The notes under the pieces: model-generated | Told to the model about the DNA's origin: nothing | The model's input: only the letters and a program-made list of their open reading frames with translations | Database searches by the model: none | In this document: positions 40,890 through 50,822 of the stretch, piece by piece | How positions within the stretch are numbered: the first letter of the stretch is position 1 | Layout: each line of letters starts with the position of its first letter | Assembly (NCBI GenBank): GCA_964509075.1 | Contig: CAZDWC010000002.1 | Span: forward strand, 62,001 to 126,000 | DNA from: UBA7239 sp964509075 | GTDB lineage: Bacteria > Pseudomonadota > Gammaproteobacteria > Pseudomonadales > UBA7239 | DNA length: 64,000 bases | Direction of reading: 5' to 3' | Program-made: the position numbers and the translations under genes

Positions 40890-42215
40890 TCAAGCCGGCA
40901 AATCCCACTGCGGCACGAAACCGGTTTCTTTTTCCGATACAGCCGCTTCAGCACAGATCCACCAATCACCGACGGCGAGCAACTGCTCGTTCTGGTAAAT
41001 CAGCGGCGTGCGTTCACGCAGCCACGGCGGCACTGCCGCCGCCTGGAACAGTTTTTTCAGCGACTGCGAATGTTCGCGCCCCACAGGACGGCAGCGTACA
41101 CCTTCGCGTGCGAAGGTAATGGTGAGCGGCTGCGAGCTGTCAACTTTCATGCCATGCCCTTGCGCGCGCACAAAACACAGTTCGCCAAAACCGGCATTGC
41201 TCAGCACACTTTGTACATCGCACTGCCAGATACCTTCCTGCTCCAGTAACGGCAATTGCGGCATCACATACAGACGCCCCTGATAGCGACGGCACTGCCA
41301 GTCATCCCACTGCACCTGCGGCGATGCATCCTGCCGCGAATCCATCATCTGCTCCTGAATCGCGTCGAGAATGCGATGGCCTGGCACCGGCACATCACAG
41401 CGTGTCAGCCACAGGCGCAACACGTTGCGGCGACGCGCGCGCGACAGGCCACGCAAATAGGCAAATGCCAACGAGAAGCCCAGACGCTCGCTGTGCGGAT
41501 AACAGGCAAAATAATCAATTTCGGCCAATTCATCGTTGACGGCATCCGCCTCGCCGCACCAGGACATGCTGCGCGCAATCGACTGTCCGGCCTGGGGCCA
41601 GCGCGCCTGCAACACCGGCAAGACCTGCTCGCGCAGGTAGTTGCGATCGAACTGGATATCGGCATTGGATTCGTCCTCCACCCACACCAGACCGTGTTCG
41701 CGGGCATAACTGCGAATCTCTTCGCGCGAACAGGCGAGCCACGGGCGATACAGACAACTGTCGCCGATGGAGCGCCACTCCGGCATGCCGCCGAGGCCGC
41801 GCACACCGGCGCCACGCAACAGGCGCAGGAAAAAAGTTTCGATCTGGTCATCGGCGTGATGCGCCATCAACAGCACATCGCCCGGCCCGACATGACGGGC
41901 AAAAATATCGTAACGCGCTTGCCGCGCCGCATTTTCCAGACCGCTGCCGTCGCGCTTCACGCGCGCGCGTTCGGCACAGAAATTGACATGCAGTTCGCGA
42001 CTGACCGACTCACAGTGCAACTGCCAGTTGTCGGCATTGGGGCTCAAGCCGTGATTGACGTGTAGCGCCAGGATGTCCTGCGGCAATTCCAGTGACACCA
42101 ATGCATGCAGCAATGCGTGCGAATCGGCACCGCCACTGTAGGCGACGATGAAACGTCGGGCATCGCTGAAACCTTCCAGCTTTTCCCGCAACAGTTCGCG
42201 CAAGGCTCCGTCCAC
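40890..42215 (-). CDS. tilS: tRNA(Ile)-lysidine synthase TilS
   Basis: TilS converts C34 of the AUA-decoding tRNA-Ile to lysidine. The 441-residue product carries the PP-loop SGGADS (27-32), HVNHGLSPNAD, ENAARQARYDIFA and the C-terminal TilS domain (VRCRPVGREHSQSLKKLFQAAAVPPWLRERTPL). It starts with GTG 42215 behind GAGGAGGGG. It is the last gene of the rpsB-tilS cluster and lies ten bases after accA. Confidence 0.95.
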   Translation of the reverse strand: MDGALRELLREKLEGFSDARRFIVAYSGGADSHALLHALVSLELPQDILALHVNHGLSPNADNWQLHCESVSRELHVNFCAERARVKRDGSGLENAARQARYDIFARHVGPGDVLLMAHHADDQIETFFLRLLRGAGVRGLGGMPEWRSIGDSCLYRPWLACSREEIRSYAREHGLVWVEDESNADIQFDRNYLREQVLPVLQARWPQAGQSIARSMSWCGEADAVNDELAEIDYFACYPHSERLGFSLAFAYLRGLSRARRRNVLRLWLTRCDVPVPGHRILDAIQEQMMDSRQDASPQVQWDDWQCRRYQGRLYVMPQLPLLEQEGIWQCDVQSVLSNAGFGELCFVRAQGHGMKVDSSQPLTITFAREGVRCRPVGREHSQSLKKLFQAAAVPPWLRERTPLIYQNEQLLAVGDWWICAEAAVSEKETGFVPQWDLPA

Positions 42216-42225
42216 GCACCCCTCC

Positions 42226-43176
42226 TCAGGGATTGCCGAAACTCATCAGACGCTGGTACCGCTTTTCCAGCAGCGTATCGAGAGGTTGTTGTTGCAGCAC
42301 CGCAAGTTGCTGTGCCAGTTTTTCGCGCAGGCGTTTTGCCATGTCATCGACATTGCGGTGCGCACCACCGAGCGGCTCCGGAATCATGTCATCGACAATA
42401 CCGAGCTCCAGCAAGGTTTTCGAGGTGACACCCATCGCTTCCGCCGCCAGCGGCGCTTTCTCGGCGGTTTTCCAGATGATATTGGCACAACCTTCCGGTG
42501 AAATTACGAAATAGGTAGCGTACTGCAACATGTTGATCTGGTCGCCAACACCGATACCCAACGCACCGCCCGAACTGCCTTCACCGATGACCGTGCAGAT
42601 AATCGGCGTGCGCAGCCGTGACATGACCGCCAGATTCTGTGCAATGGCTTCGGAAATACCGCGCTCTTCGCTGTCAATGCCGGGGTAAGCACCGGGGGTG
42701 TCAATCAGGGTCAACACCGGCAAGCCGAAACGCTCCGCCATTTCCATCAGACGCAATGCCTTGCGATAGCCTTCCGGTTTGGGCATACCGAAATTGCGTG
42801 CCACTTTGTCCTGCACCGTGCGGCCTTTTTCCTGGCCGATCACCATTACCGGTATACCTTCCAGACGCGCGATACCACCAATGATGGATTTGTCATCACC
42901 AAAACGACGATCACCGTGCAATTCATCAAAATCCGTAAACAAACGGGGAATGTAATCCAGCGTATAAGGACGCTGCGGATGGCGCGCCACCTGCACCACT
43001 TGCCAGGCACTGAGATCACTGTAGATTTTTTCCGTCTGCTTGCGACTTTTTTCGCGCAACTTGTTCAGCTCGTCGGCAATATTGATGCCGGAATCATTGC
43101 CAACCAGTTGCAGTTCTTCAATCTTGGCTTCCAGCTCGGCAATCGGCTGTTCAAATTGCAGGTAGTTGTACGCCAC
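42226..43176 (-). CDS. accA: Acetyl-CoA carboxylase carboxyltransferase subunit alpha
   Basis: The alpha subunit of the carboxyltransferase that makes malonyl-CoA for fatty-acid synthesis. The 316-residue product has the helical N-terminus (FEQPIAELEAKIEEL), ELHGDRRFGDDKSIIGGIARL, TLIDTPGAYPGIDSEERG and GEGSSGGALGIGVGD. It starts with GTG behind GGAG. It lies between dnaE and tilS, the usual gammaproteobacterial order. Confidence 0.97.
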   Translation of the reverse strand: MAYNYLQFEQPIAELEAKIEELQLVGNDSGINIADELNKLREKSRKQTEKIYSDLSAWQVVQVARHPQRPYTLDYIPRLFTDFDELHGDRRFGDDKSIIGGIARLEGIPVMVIGQEKGRTVQDKVARNFGMPKPEGYRKALRLMEMAERFGLPVLTLIDTPGAYPGIDSEERGISEAIAQNLAVMSRLRTPIICTVIGEGSSGGALGIGVGDQINMLQYATYFVISPEGCANIIWKTAEKAPLAAEAMGVTSKTLLELGIVDDMIPEPLGGAHRNVDDMAKRLREKLAQQLAVLQQQPLDTLLEKRYQRLMSFGNP

Positions 43177-43222
43177 TGTCTACTCCACTTCCACGGTCTT
43201 GTTCATCGTATTTTGCCCGCCA

Positions 43223-46200
43223 TCAGTAATGCAGACTGACAGCTGTGCGGCCAAAGCGTGCACGCAAGGCGCGCAACAACTCGTCCGCAGGGCTTATGCG
43301 CCACTCGTCACCGGCAGCGAGTTCGCCGCGCGCGACCATGCCCTGGTAGGCAAAGCGCAGGGCACAGGCCCCTTGTCGGTATGGCTGCAGCACGCGCGTC
43401 AGCTGCACGGCAAAATCAGCGGCCAGTGTCTCAGCATCAAGCGCAATCTGCAAATACCTGACCTGCTCGCTGCGCACCTCCAGCAGCTCGCGCATCTGCG
43501 CCGCACGCATACCCAGACCACCGCGAAACTCGTCCGGACTCACCGTCCCCTCGACAACCAGCACGCGATCCGTTATCAGCTTGTCGCGCACGCGCTCATA
43601 CTCGTCGGCAAATACCGTCACCTCAATGCGGCCGCTGCGATCATCCAGCAGCACCGACGCAATGTTCTTGCCGCTCTTGGTCTTGCGCAGACGCATATCC
43701 ACCACCAATCCGGCAATGCGCTGCGGCGCCCGTTCAGGCTGCAAATCTGCAATCCGGCGCTTGATCAGCTTGCGCAACTCGTCCTGATATTCCTCAATCG
43801 GATGCCCGGTGAGATAAAGCCCCAGCGTATCCTTTTCGCCTTGCAGCCGCTCGCGCAATGACCACGCAGGCAGCTTGCGATAATCGGCATACACATCGCC
43901 GCTCGCTTCTGCTGCCGTGGACACCACATCCCCAAACAAATCCGCCATACCCTGACTGCGGTTCTTGCTTTTCTGATCCGATGCCTGCACTGCATCAGCC
44001 AGCGCCGCCATCAACACGGCGCGCGCAGCATCGACATCACTGGCAGCAATCAAGCCGTCGAATGCACCGGAACGTACCAGCGCTTCCAGTGCACGCTTGT
44101 TGAGTTTGCGCGTATCAATGCGTGCGCAAAAATCAAACAGATCGACAAATTTTTCACCGGCACGCCGCGCTTCGACAATCGATGCCACCGGCCCTTCACC
44201 CAGCCCCTTGATGGCGCCGAGACCGTAGACAATATTGCCATCGTCATCCACGGTAAAATGAAAATCGCCGCGATTCACATCCGGTGGCAACAAGGTCAGC
44301 CCCATTGCGCGACATTCTTCGATGAAGGTCACCACCTTGTCGGTCTTGTCCATGTCCGACGACATGGTCGCCGCCATGAATTCTGCCGGGTAATGTTTTT
44401 TCAACCACGCCGTTTGATAGGAAACCAGTGCGTATGCGGCCGAGTGTGATTTGTTGAAACCGTAACCGGCAAATTTCTCCATCAGGTCGAACAGACCGCC
44501 GGATTGCACTTCACCGATACCGCGCTCGGCAGCGCCGGTCATGAACTTGCCACGCTCCTTCGCCATTTCTTCAGGCTTCTTCTTGCCCATGGCGCGACGC
44601 AGCATGTCGGCGCCGCCGAGCGTGTAGTTCGCCATGACCTGCGCGATCTGCATGACCTGTTCTTGGTACACAATTACACCATACGTGGGCCGCAATACCG
44701 GTTCCAGATCGTCGTGATGCAATTCCACAGTCGGATAGGCGACACTGGCGCGACCGTGTTTACGGTTGATGAAGTCATCCACCATGCCGGATTCCAGCGG
44801 ACCGGGACGATACAGCGCCACCAATGCGATGATGTCTTCAAAACAGTCCGGCGCCAGACGCTCTATCAAGCCTTTCATGCCACTGGATTCCAGCTGAAAC
44901 ACGGCCGTGGTCTGCGCTTTTTTCAGCAGCTCGAATGTCGGTTTGTCATCGAGCGGGATATCGGCAATATCCAGTGGCGATTCATTACGCTCGGCGCGGC
45001 GCGCGTTGATCATTTTCATCGCCCAGTCGATGATGGTCAGTGTGCGCAACCCGAGAAAATCGAATTTGACGAGACCTGCTTCTTCGACATCGTTCTTGTC
45101 GAACTGTGTCACCAGACCACCGCCGGCCTCGTCACAATACAGCGGAGAAAAATCCGTGAGTTTCGTCGGCGCGATCACCACACCACCGGCGTGCTTGCCG
45201 ACGTTGCGCGTCACGCCTTCCAGTTGCAGCGCCATATCCCAGATTTCCCTGGCATCGCCGTCCTGCTCGAGAAAATCACGCAGGATATCTTCTTTTTTGT
45301 AGGCATCTTCCAGCGTGATGCCGACTTCAAACGGAATCATTTTCGACAATTTGTCGGCCAGTCCGTAAGACTTGCCCTGCACGCGCGCCACATCGCGCAC
45401 CACGGCTTTTGCTGCCATCGTGCCGAAGGTGATGATCTGCGATACCGCATCACGGCCGTAGGTATCGGCTACATAACTGATCACGCGATCGCGATTGTCC
45501 ATGCAGAAGTCGATATCGAAATCCGGCATCGACACCCGCTCGGGATTGAGGAATCGTTCGAACAGCAAATCGTAGGCAAGCGGATCAAGATCGGTGATTT
45601 TCAGCGCATAGGCCACCAGCGAGCCGGCGCCGGAACCACGGCCCGGCCCTACCGGAATCCCGTTGTTTTTCGCCCACTGGATGAAGTCCATCACGATGAG
45701 AAAGTAACCGGGAAAACCCATCTGGTTGATAATCGACAGCTCGAACGTCAAGCGTTCGTCATACACCTTGCGGCGACTGCCATCCGGATCAGATCCCGCC
45801 GGCAATAATTTCTGCAAGCGATCTTCCAGCCCCTCGCGTGACACTTGCTCGAAAAACGCTTCTATCGTCATGCCAGCCGGCACAGGAAAATCCGGCAGGA
45901 AATATTTACCCAGCTGTATTGTGACATTGCAGCGTTTGGCAATTTCCACGGTATTCGCCAACGCCACCGGCATATCAGCAAACAATGCCGCCATTTCTTC
46001 TGCAGACTTCAGATACTGCTCTTCGCTGTAGCGGCGTTCACGGCGCGGGTCATCCAGCGTGCGGCCTTCATTGATACACACGCGCACTTCATGCGCTTCG
46101 AATTCATCGCGCGCAACAAAACGCACGTCGTTGGTTGCCACCAGCGGGCACGTGGATTCCACCGCCAGTGCCACTGCGGCATGCAGGTATTCCTCGTCAC

Positions 46201-46729
46201 CGGCACGCCCGGTGCGCTGCACTTCCAGATAGAAACGCCCGGGGAAATCACGCATCCAGCACTGCAACAATTCACGCGCCTGTTCGGGATGCCCGTGCAG
46301 CAACGACAAACCGACATCGCCGTGACGTCCGCCCGACAGCACAATCAGACCGTCATTCAATTCCGAGAGCCACGCGCGCTGCACGATGGCACGGCCCTGC
46401 GACTGCCCGTGCTGGTAGGCGCGCGAAATCAGTTGCGTGAGATGGCGATAGCCGATGTGGTTTATGGCCAGCACACAGAGCAATGCCGGTTGCGAATTGT
46501 CTTCACCGTCACAGACCCACAAGTCACTGCCGACAATCGGCTTGATGCCCTTGCCCTGCACTGCTTTGTAAAACTTGATCAACCCGTAGAAATTGCACAG
46601 ATCCGTGATAGCCACGGCCGGCATGTTGAGTTCACGCAAACGCGGCACCAGTGCATCCACCGTTACCAGACCATCGCTTAGTGAGTATTCGGTATGCAAA
46701 CGAAGATGAACGAATGATGGTTCACTCAT
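43223..46729 (-). CDS. dnaE: DNA polymerase III alpha subunit DnaE
   Basis: The replicative polymerase catalytic subunit, 1168 residues. An N-terminal PHP domain (HLRLHTEYSLSDGLVTVDALVP), the catalytic core with PDFDIDFCMDNRDRVI (metal-binding Asp residues), GPGRGSGAGSLVAYAL and GYGFNKSHSAAYALVSYQTAWLK, and a C-terminal OB/tau-binding region (GLVVDMRLRKTKSGKNIASVLLDDRSG). ATG 46729 overlaps the rnhB stop (ATGA) and has GGAG eight bases upstream. Confidence 0.98.
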   Translation of the reverse strand: MSEPSFVHLRLHTEYSLSDGLVTVDALVPRLRELNMPAVAITDLCNFYGLIKFYKAVQGKGIKPIVGSDLWVCDGEDNSQPALLCVLAINHIGYRHLTQLISRAYQHGQSQGRAIVQRAWLSELNDGLIVLSGGRHGDVGLSLLHGHPEQARELLQCWMRDFPGRFYLEVQRTGRAGDEEYLHAAVALAVESTCPLVATNDVRFVARDEFEAHEVRVCINEGRTLDDPRRERRYSEEQYLKSAEEMAALFADMPVALANTVEIAKRCNVTIQLGKYFLPDFPVPAGMTIEAFFEQVSREGLEDRLQKLLPAGSDPDGSRRKVYDERLTFELSIINQMGFPGYFLIVMDFIQWAKNNGIPVGPGRGSGAGSLVAYALKITDLDPLAYDLLFERFLNPERVSMPDFDIDFCMDNRDRVISYVADTYGRDAVSQIITFGTMAAKAVVRDVARVQGKSYGLADKLSKMIPFEVGITLEDAYKKEDILRDFLEQDGDAREIWDMALQLEGVTRNVGKHAGGVVIAPTKLTDFSPLYCDEAGGGLVTQFDKNDVEEAGLVKFDFLGLRTLTIIDWAMKMINARRAERNESPLDIADIPLDDKPTFELLKKAQTTAVFQLESSGMKGLIERLAPDCFEDIIALVALYRPGPLESGMVDDFINRKHGRASVAYPTVELHHDDLEPVLRPTYGVIVYQEQVMQIAQVMANYTLGGADMLRRAMGKKKPEEMAKERGKFMTGAAERGIGEVQSGGLFDLMEKFAGYGFNKSHSAAYALVSYQTAWLKKHYPAEFMAATMSSDMDKTDKVVTFIEECRAMGLTLLPPDVNRGDFHFTVDDDGNIVYGLGAIKGLGEGPVASIVEARRAGEKFVDLFDFCARIDTRKLNKRALEALVRSGAFDGLIAASDVDAARAVLMAALADAVQASDQKSKNRSQGMADLFGDVVSTAAEASGDVYADYRKLPAWSLRERLQGEKDTLGLYLTGHPIEEYQDELRKLIKRRIADLQPERAPQRIAGLVVDMRLRKTKSGKNIASVLLDDRSGRIEVTVFADEYERVRDKLITDRVLVVEGTVSPDEFRGGLGMRAAQMRELLEVRSEQVRYLQIALDAETLAADFAVQLTRVLQPYRQGACALRFAYQGMVARGELAAGDEWRISPADELLRALRARFGRTAVSLHY

Positions 46730-47340
46730 GACGAGCACTCCGCAATAACTCTGGCCACAGGCGCATACGAACGACGATGCAGTGGCGTGACACCCAGTTT
46801 CTGCAACGCGGCAAAATGTTGCGCGGTGGGATAACCCTTGTGATCCGCAAAACCGTAGCCCGGATATTGCAGATCCAACGCCTGCATTTCACGATCACGC
46901 TGCACTTTTGCCAGAATGGACGCCGCGCTGATGGCCGGCACGCGGCTGTCACCTTTCACCACGGCTTCGGCGCGATACGACCATTTCGGCAACTTGTTGC
47001 CATCCACCAGCACATATTCCGGTTGCACGTGTAATTGCTCCACAGCGCGCTTCATGGCCAGCAAACTGGCCTGCAGGATATTGATCTCGTCAATTTCTGC
47101 CGGCGTTGCACGTGCAATCGACCAGCACAGCGCTTTGTCACAAATCTCATCAAACAGACTTTCGCGTTTCTTGTCGCTGAGCTTTTTCGAATCTGCCAAT
47201 CCACTAATCGGCCTGGCCGGGTCGAGAATGACTGCAGCCGTCACCACATCACCCACCAGCGGGCCGCGACCCACCTCATCGACACCGGCGAGCAGGTGTC
47301 CTCTGTAGGCACAGGCAAACAGCTCGATTTGCGCAACCAT
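46726..47340 (-). CDS. rnhB: Ribonuclease HII
   Basis: RNase HII incises RNA/DNA hybrids and single ribonucleotides in DNA. The 204-residue product has GVDEVGRGPLVGDVVTAAVIL (catalytic Asp/Glu), SKKLSDKKRESL, VLVDGNKLP and KVQRDREM. The ATG at 47340 overlaps the lpxB stop (TGATG). It lies between lpxB and dnaE as in related genomes. Confidence 0.96.
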   Translation of the reverse strand: MVAQIELFACAYRGHLLAGVDEVGRGPLVGDVVTAAVILDPARPISGLADSKKLSDKKRESLFDEICDKALCWSIARATPAEIDEINILQASLLAMKRAVEQLHVQPEYVLVDGNKLPKWSYRAEAVVKGDSRVPAISAASILAKVQRDREMQALDLQYPGYGFADHKGYPTAQHFAALQKLGVTPLHRRSYAPVARVIAECSS

Positions 47341-48509
47341 CACGCCACATCCAGCAATGACAATATCGCGACCGCTGCCGTGCGACTGGCGTCGCGACGA
47401 ATCGCATGATGCAATTCGGAAAACCGCCGCTGCAACTGCCCTGCCCGCACATCGTCATTCAGCGTGACCAGCAGCGCCTTGCCGAGATTCTCCACGGTTG
47501 CCTCACCCTGCAATAATTCCGGCACCAGTTTTTCATCCGCCAGTAAATTGGGCAGCGCGACATAGGGCACTTTCAGCAGGCGAGAAATAATGGCGTAAGA
47601 CAATGCCGCCATTTTGTAAGCCACCACCATCGGCTTTTTCAGCAGCATGGCTTCCAGCGTCGTGGTGCCGGATGCCATCAACACGGCATCACTCGCCGCC
47701 ATGCACAACTGCGACTGACCAGTCACCAGACGCACTGGTACATCCGCATAGTCGACGAGAATGGCACGCAACTGTTGCTCACGCGCCAGGTTTGCAGCAG
47801 GCATGATGAAACAGAGATCCGGACGCTCATGCAAACACCAACGCGCCACATCCAGAAACAAACGCCCCATGCGTGCCACTTCACCGGCACGACTGCCTGG
47901 CAACAAGGCCACGGCTTGCGAGCCAACGGAAAAATCCAGCTGCGCGCGCGCAGCAATGACATCGGCTTCCATCGCAATACTGTCGGCCAGCGGATGGCCG
48001 ACACACACGGCACGCAACCCCGGATATTCGCTCGCATGCTCGCGATAGAACTTTTCCTCAAAAGGAAACAGCGTCAATACCAGATCAACAGCGCGCGCAA
48101 TTTTTTTCAGTCGCCCCTGACGCCAGGCCCACACCGAGGGACTGACATAGTGCACGGTTCTGATGCCCGCTTCGCGCAGCGATTGCTCCAGTGACAAATT
48201 GAAATCCGGCGAGTCGATGCCGATAAAAACATCCGGCGGATTGGCAATAAAGTGCTCGCGCAAGCTGCGACGTATATGCAACAACTCCGGAAGGCGCTTG
48301 AGTGGTTCGATCAAACCCATGACAGCGAGTCGATCCTGGGCAAAAAAACTCCGGCACCCCTCCGCCAACATCAAAGGACCACCGATACCCTCAACCACCA
48401 GCTCTCCGCAATGTTCGCGCAGCGCGCGAATCAGACCCGCCCCCAGAATATCACCCGAGGCCTCGCCCGCCACGATACCAATGCGAAGCGTTTTACGTGA
48501 GATTGCCAT
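47340..48509 (-). CDS. lpxB: Lipid-A-disaccharide synthase LpxB
   Basis: LpxB is a peripheral inner-membrane GT-B glycosyltransferase that joins UDP-2,3-diacylglucosamine and lipid X. The 389-residue product starts with LRIGIVAGEASGDILGAGLIRAL and contains IDSPDFNLSLEQSLREAGI, YVSPSVWAWRQGRLKKI, LLPGSRAGEVARM and SDAVLMASGTTTLEAMLLKKPMVVAY. ATG 48509 lies five bases after lpxA and lacks a strong ribosome-binding site, suggesting coupling. Confidence 0.97.
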   Translation of the reverse strand: MAISRKTLRIGIVAGEASGDILGAGLIRALREHCGELVVEGIGGPLMLAEGCRSFFAQDRLAVMGLIEPLKRLPELLHIRRSLREHFIANPPDVFIGIDSPDFNLSLEQSLREAGIRTVHYVSPSVWAWRQGRLKKIARAVDLVLTLFPFEEKFYREHASEYPGLRAVCVGHPLADSIAMEADVIAARAQLDFSVGSQAVALLPGSRAGEVARMGRLFLDVARWCLHERPDLCFIMPAANLAREQQLRAILVDYADVPVRLVTGQSQLCMAASDAVLMASGTTTLEAMLLKKPMVVAYKMAALSYAIISRLLKVPYVALPNLLADEKLVPELLQGEATVENLGKALLVTLNDDVRAGQLQRRFSELHHAIRRDASRTAAVAILSLLDVA

Positions 48510-48514
48510 GAAAA

Positions 48515-49285
48515 CTAGCGAACAATGCCGCGCGTGGAACTGCGCAGGGATTCGATGAAAATATCCAGCGGCGGGCAATCCGAGTGCATCACTTCCAGCT
48601 CGGACAAAGCCTCTTCCAGCGTCAATCCTTCGCGATAAACCGTTTTATAGGCGCGGCTCAGAATCGTCAGCTGCTCGCGGGTAAAACCGCGACGTTTGAG
48701 TCCTTCGAGATTGATGCCGCGCGCTTCCGCCGGATTGCCGTAAGCCAGCACATAGGCAGGAATATCCTTGCCCACCGCTGTGCCCATTCCTGTAAAGGCA
48801 TGCGCGCCGATACGCACGCGCTGATGCACCAGCGTGTAACCGCCAAGCACTGCCCAGTCATCCACCCAGACATGGCCGGCCAGCGCGGTGTTGTTCACCA
48901 GAATAGTGTGATTGCCGATGACACTGTCATGCCCGACATGCACATAAGCCATCAGCAGATTGTGATCGCCGATCGTGGTTTCCGAACGATCCTGCACCGT
49001 GCCGCGATGAATGGTAACACCCTCGCGAATGACGTTGTGATCGCCGATGACCAACCGCGTGGCCTCGCCTTTGTATTTCAGGTCTGGCGTATCTTCGCCG
49101 ACCGACGAAAACTGGTAGATCTGGTTGTGCTTGCCGATAACCGTGGGGCCTTTCAGCACCACATGCGACGCGATGCGCGTACCTTCGCCAATCTCCACAT
49201 CGGGCCCGATAATCGTCCACGGACCTACGCTGACATTATCAGCGAGCTTCGCGGAAGGATCGATAATGGCGCGCGGATCAATCAT
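48515..49285 (-). CDS. lpxA: UDP-N-acetylglucosamine acyltransferase LpxA
   Basis: LpxA adds the first 3-hydroxyacyl chain to UDP-GlcNAc. The 256-residue product is a left-handed beta-helix of hexapeptide repeats, from IDPRAIIDPSAKLADNVSVGPW through AYVHVGHDSVIGNHTILVNN (catalytic His in YVHVGHD-type motif), with a helical C-terminus. GAGG precedes ATG 49285. It is flanked by fabZ and lpxB. Confidence 0.97.
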   Translation of the reverse strand: MIDPRAIIDPSAKLADNVSVGPWTIIGPDVEIGEGTRIASHVVLKGPTVIGKHNQIYQFSSVGEDTPDLKYKGEATRLVIGDHNVIREGVTIHRGTVQDRSETTIGDHNLLMAYVHVGHDSVIGNHTILVNNTALAGHVWVDDWAVLGGYTLVHQRVRIGAHAFTGMGTAVGKDIPAYVLAYGNPAEARGINLEGLKRRGFTREQLTILSRAYKTVYREGLTLEEALSELEVMHSDCPPLDIFIESLRSSTRGIVR

Positions 49286-49329
49286 GGCAACCTCGCGAAA
49301 TCAATGTCTGGATCTTGCAAAATCAATGC

Positions 49330-49770
49330 TTATACCTTGCGGTCTGCGCAGAGAATCACGCCTTCACTGGCGAGTTCACCGTCGACCAGTGCACGACAGG
49401 CAAACTTCCAGATACCGCGTCTTTCGGAAAGGATTTTCGCCTCGAGACGCAATTGATCCCCAGGCACCACCGGACGTTTGAAACGCACATCATCCGCACC
49501 GACGAAATAATAGATCGAGCCATCCTGGGGCTTTTTGCCCATGGTCTTGAAGCCGAGAATACCGGCCGCCTGCGCCATGGCTTCAATGATCAGTACACCG
49601 GGGAATACCGGAATATCCGGAAAGTGGCCGGTAAAAATCGGCTCGTTGATGGTGATGTTCTTGCACGCCACGATGGACTCACCCAGCGTCAACTCCAGCA
49701 CGCGATCCACCAGCAGGAACGGGTAGCGGTGCGGCAGGTATTCGCGAATTTCTCTTACATCCATCAACAT
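49330..49770 (-). CDS. fabZ: 3-hydroxyacyl-ACP dehydratase FabZ
   Basis: FabZ dehydrates 3-hydroxyacyl-ACP in fatty-acid synthesis, competing with LpxA/LpxD for its substrate. The 146-residue product has LPHRYPFLLVDRV, the active-site GHFPDIPVFPGVLIIEAMAQAAG (His and Glu) and FKRPVVPGDQL. ATG 49770 with AAGG eight bases upstream gives the usual length; an ATG two codons later (49764) is possible. Confidence 0.97.
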   Translation of the reverse strand: MLMDVREIREYLPHRYPFLLVDRVLELTLGESIVACKNITINEPIFTGHFPDIPVFPGVLIIEAMAQAAGILGFKTMGKKPQDGSIYYFVGADDVRFKRPVVPGDQLRLEAKILSERRGIWKFACRALVDGELASEGVILCADRKV

Positions 49771-49787
49771 GATAAAAACCTTCTGAT

Positions 49788-50822
49788 TTATGAATCGGAT
49801 TCCAGTGCGCGCACACGCTGAAACAGCTTGTCCAGTTGTGAAAATCGCACGGCATTCCGGCGCCATGCGGCGGTGAGCGACAGTGCCGTACCGGATGAAT
49901 AAGAGCCGGGCTTGTTGATATTGCCGGTCACCAGACTCTTGGCCGTCACGTGCACACGATCAACAATCTTGACGTGGCCGACGATACCCACTGCACCGGC
50001 AATGGTGCAATTCTCGCCGATTTCAGCACTGCCCGCGATGCCGGTACAGGCAGCAATCGCGGTATTGGCGCCAATCCTGACGTTATGGGCGATCTGCACC
50101 AGATTGTCGATGATCACTCCATCGCCAATCACGGTGTCATCCAGCGCTCCGCGATCAATACAGGTATTGGCGCCAATCTCCACGCGATTGCCGATTCGCA
50201 CAGCACCCAGTTGGTGAATCTTGCGCCAGCTGCCGGCCTCTGGCGCAAAACCAAAACCGTCAGCACCGATGACCGTACCGCTGTGAACCACACAGTCTTC
50301 GCCCATCACCACGGCATGCGCCAGCGTGACACGCGCATGCAGATGACTGCGAGCGCCAACCCTGCTGCCTGCACCAACGATGCAACCGGCATCCAGCACC
50401 ACTCCATCACCAACCATTGCGTCTGCTTCAACGACACAATGCGGACCAATCGCCGCAGAAGGCGCAATCTGCGCTGAAGGGTGTATGACGGCGGAGGCAT
50501 GCACACCCGCAACGCGCTGCGGCGACCGATCAAACAGCGCCGACATTTTTGCGTAAACCAGATAGGGATTTTCAGCGACCAGACAGGCAACCGGACAATC
50601 CTGCACGGCACTGGCCGGCAGTATCACTGCCGCAGCACGCGTTGTTTGCAGTTGTGTGCGATATGCACTGTTGGCAAAAAAAGCCAGCTGATCCGGCTGC
50701 GCGGATTGCAAAGTTGCCAATCCGCGCACCACACAACGCCCATCCATCGGCGATAGCGCTTGCAGGCGCAGGGCAAACCGCTCCGCCAGTTCAGCCAGCG
50801 TATGGGTTTGCCCGACACTCAT
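49788..50822 (-). CDS. lpxD: UDP-3-O-(3-hydroxyacyl)glucosamine N-acyltransferase LpxD
   Basis: LpxD adds the second 3-hydroxyacyl chain in lipid A synthesis. The 344-residue product has the uridine-binding N-terminal domain (AFFANSAYRTQLQTTRAAAVI), a hexapeptide beta-helix (IHPSAQIAPSAAIGPHCVVEADAMVGDGVV, IGADGFGFAPEAGSWRKIHQLG, NLVQIAHNVRIGANTAIAA with the catalytic His) and a C-terminal helix. Its ATG abuts the skp stop codon. Confidence 0.97.
   Translation of the reverse strand: MSVGQTHTLAELAERFALRLQALSPMDGRCVVRGLATLQSAQPDQLAFFANSAYRTQLQTTRAAAVILPASAVQDCPVACLVAENPYLVYAKMSALFDRSPQRVAGVHASAVIHPSAQIAPSAAIGPHCVVEADAMVGDGVVLDAGCIVGAGSRVGARSHLHARVTLAHAVVMGEDCVVHSGTVIGADGFGFAPEAGSWRKIHQLGAVRIGNRVEIGANTCIDRGALDDTVIGDGVIIDNLVQIAHNVRIGANTAIAACTGIAGSAEIGENCTIAGAVGIVGHVKIVDRVHVTAKSLVTGNINKPGSYSSGTALSLTAAWRRNAVRFSQLDKLFQRVRALESDS

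Noticed and set aside
44504..45808. A 434-codon open frame antisense to dnaE
   Set aside because: It is a mirror frame of a strongly biased coding sequence, with His/Arg/Gln-rich low-complexity composition and no recognisable domain.
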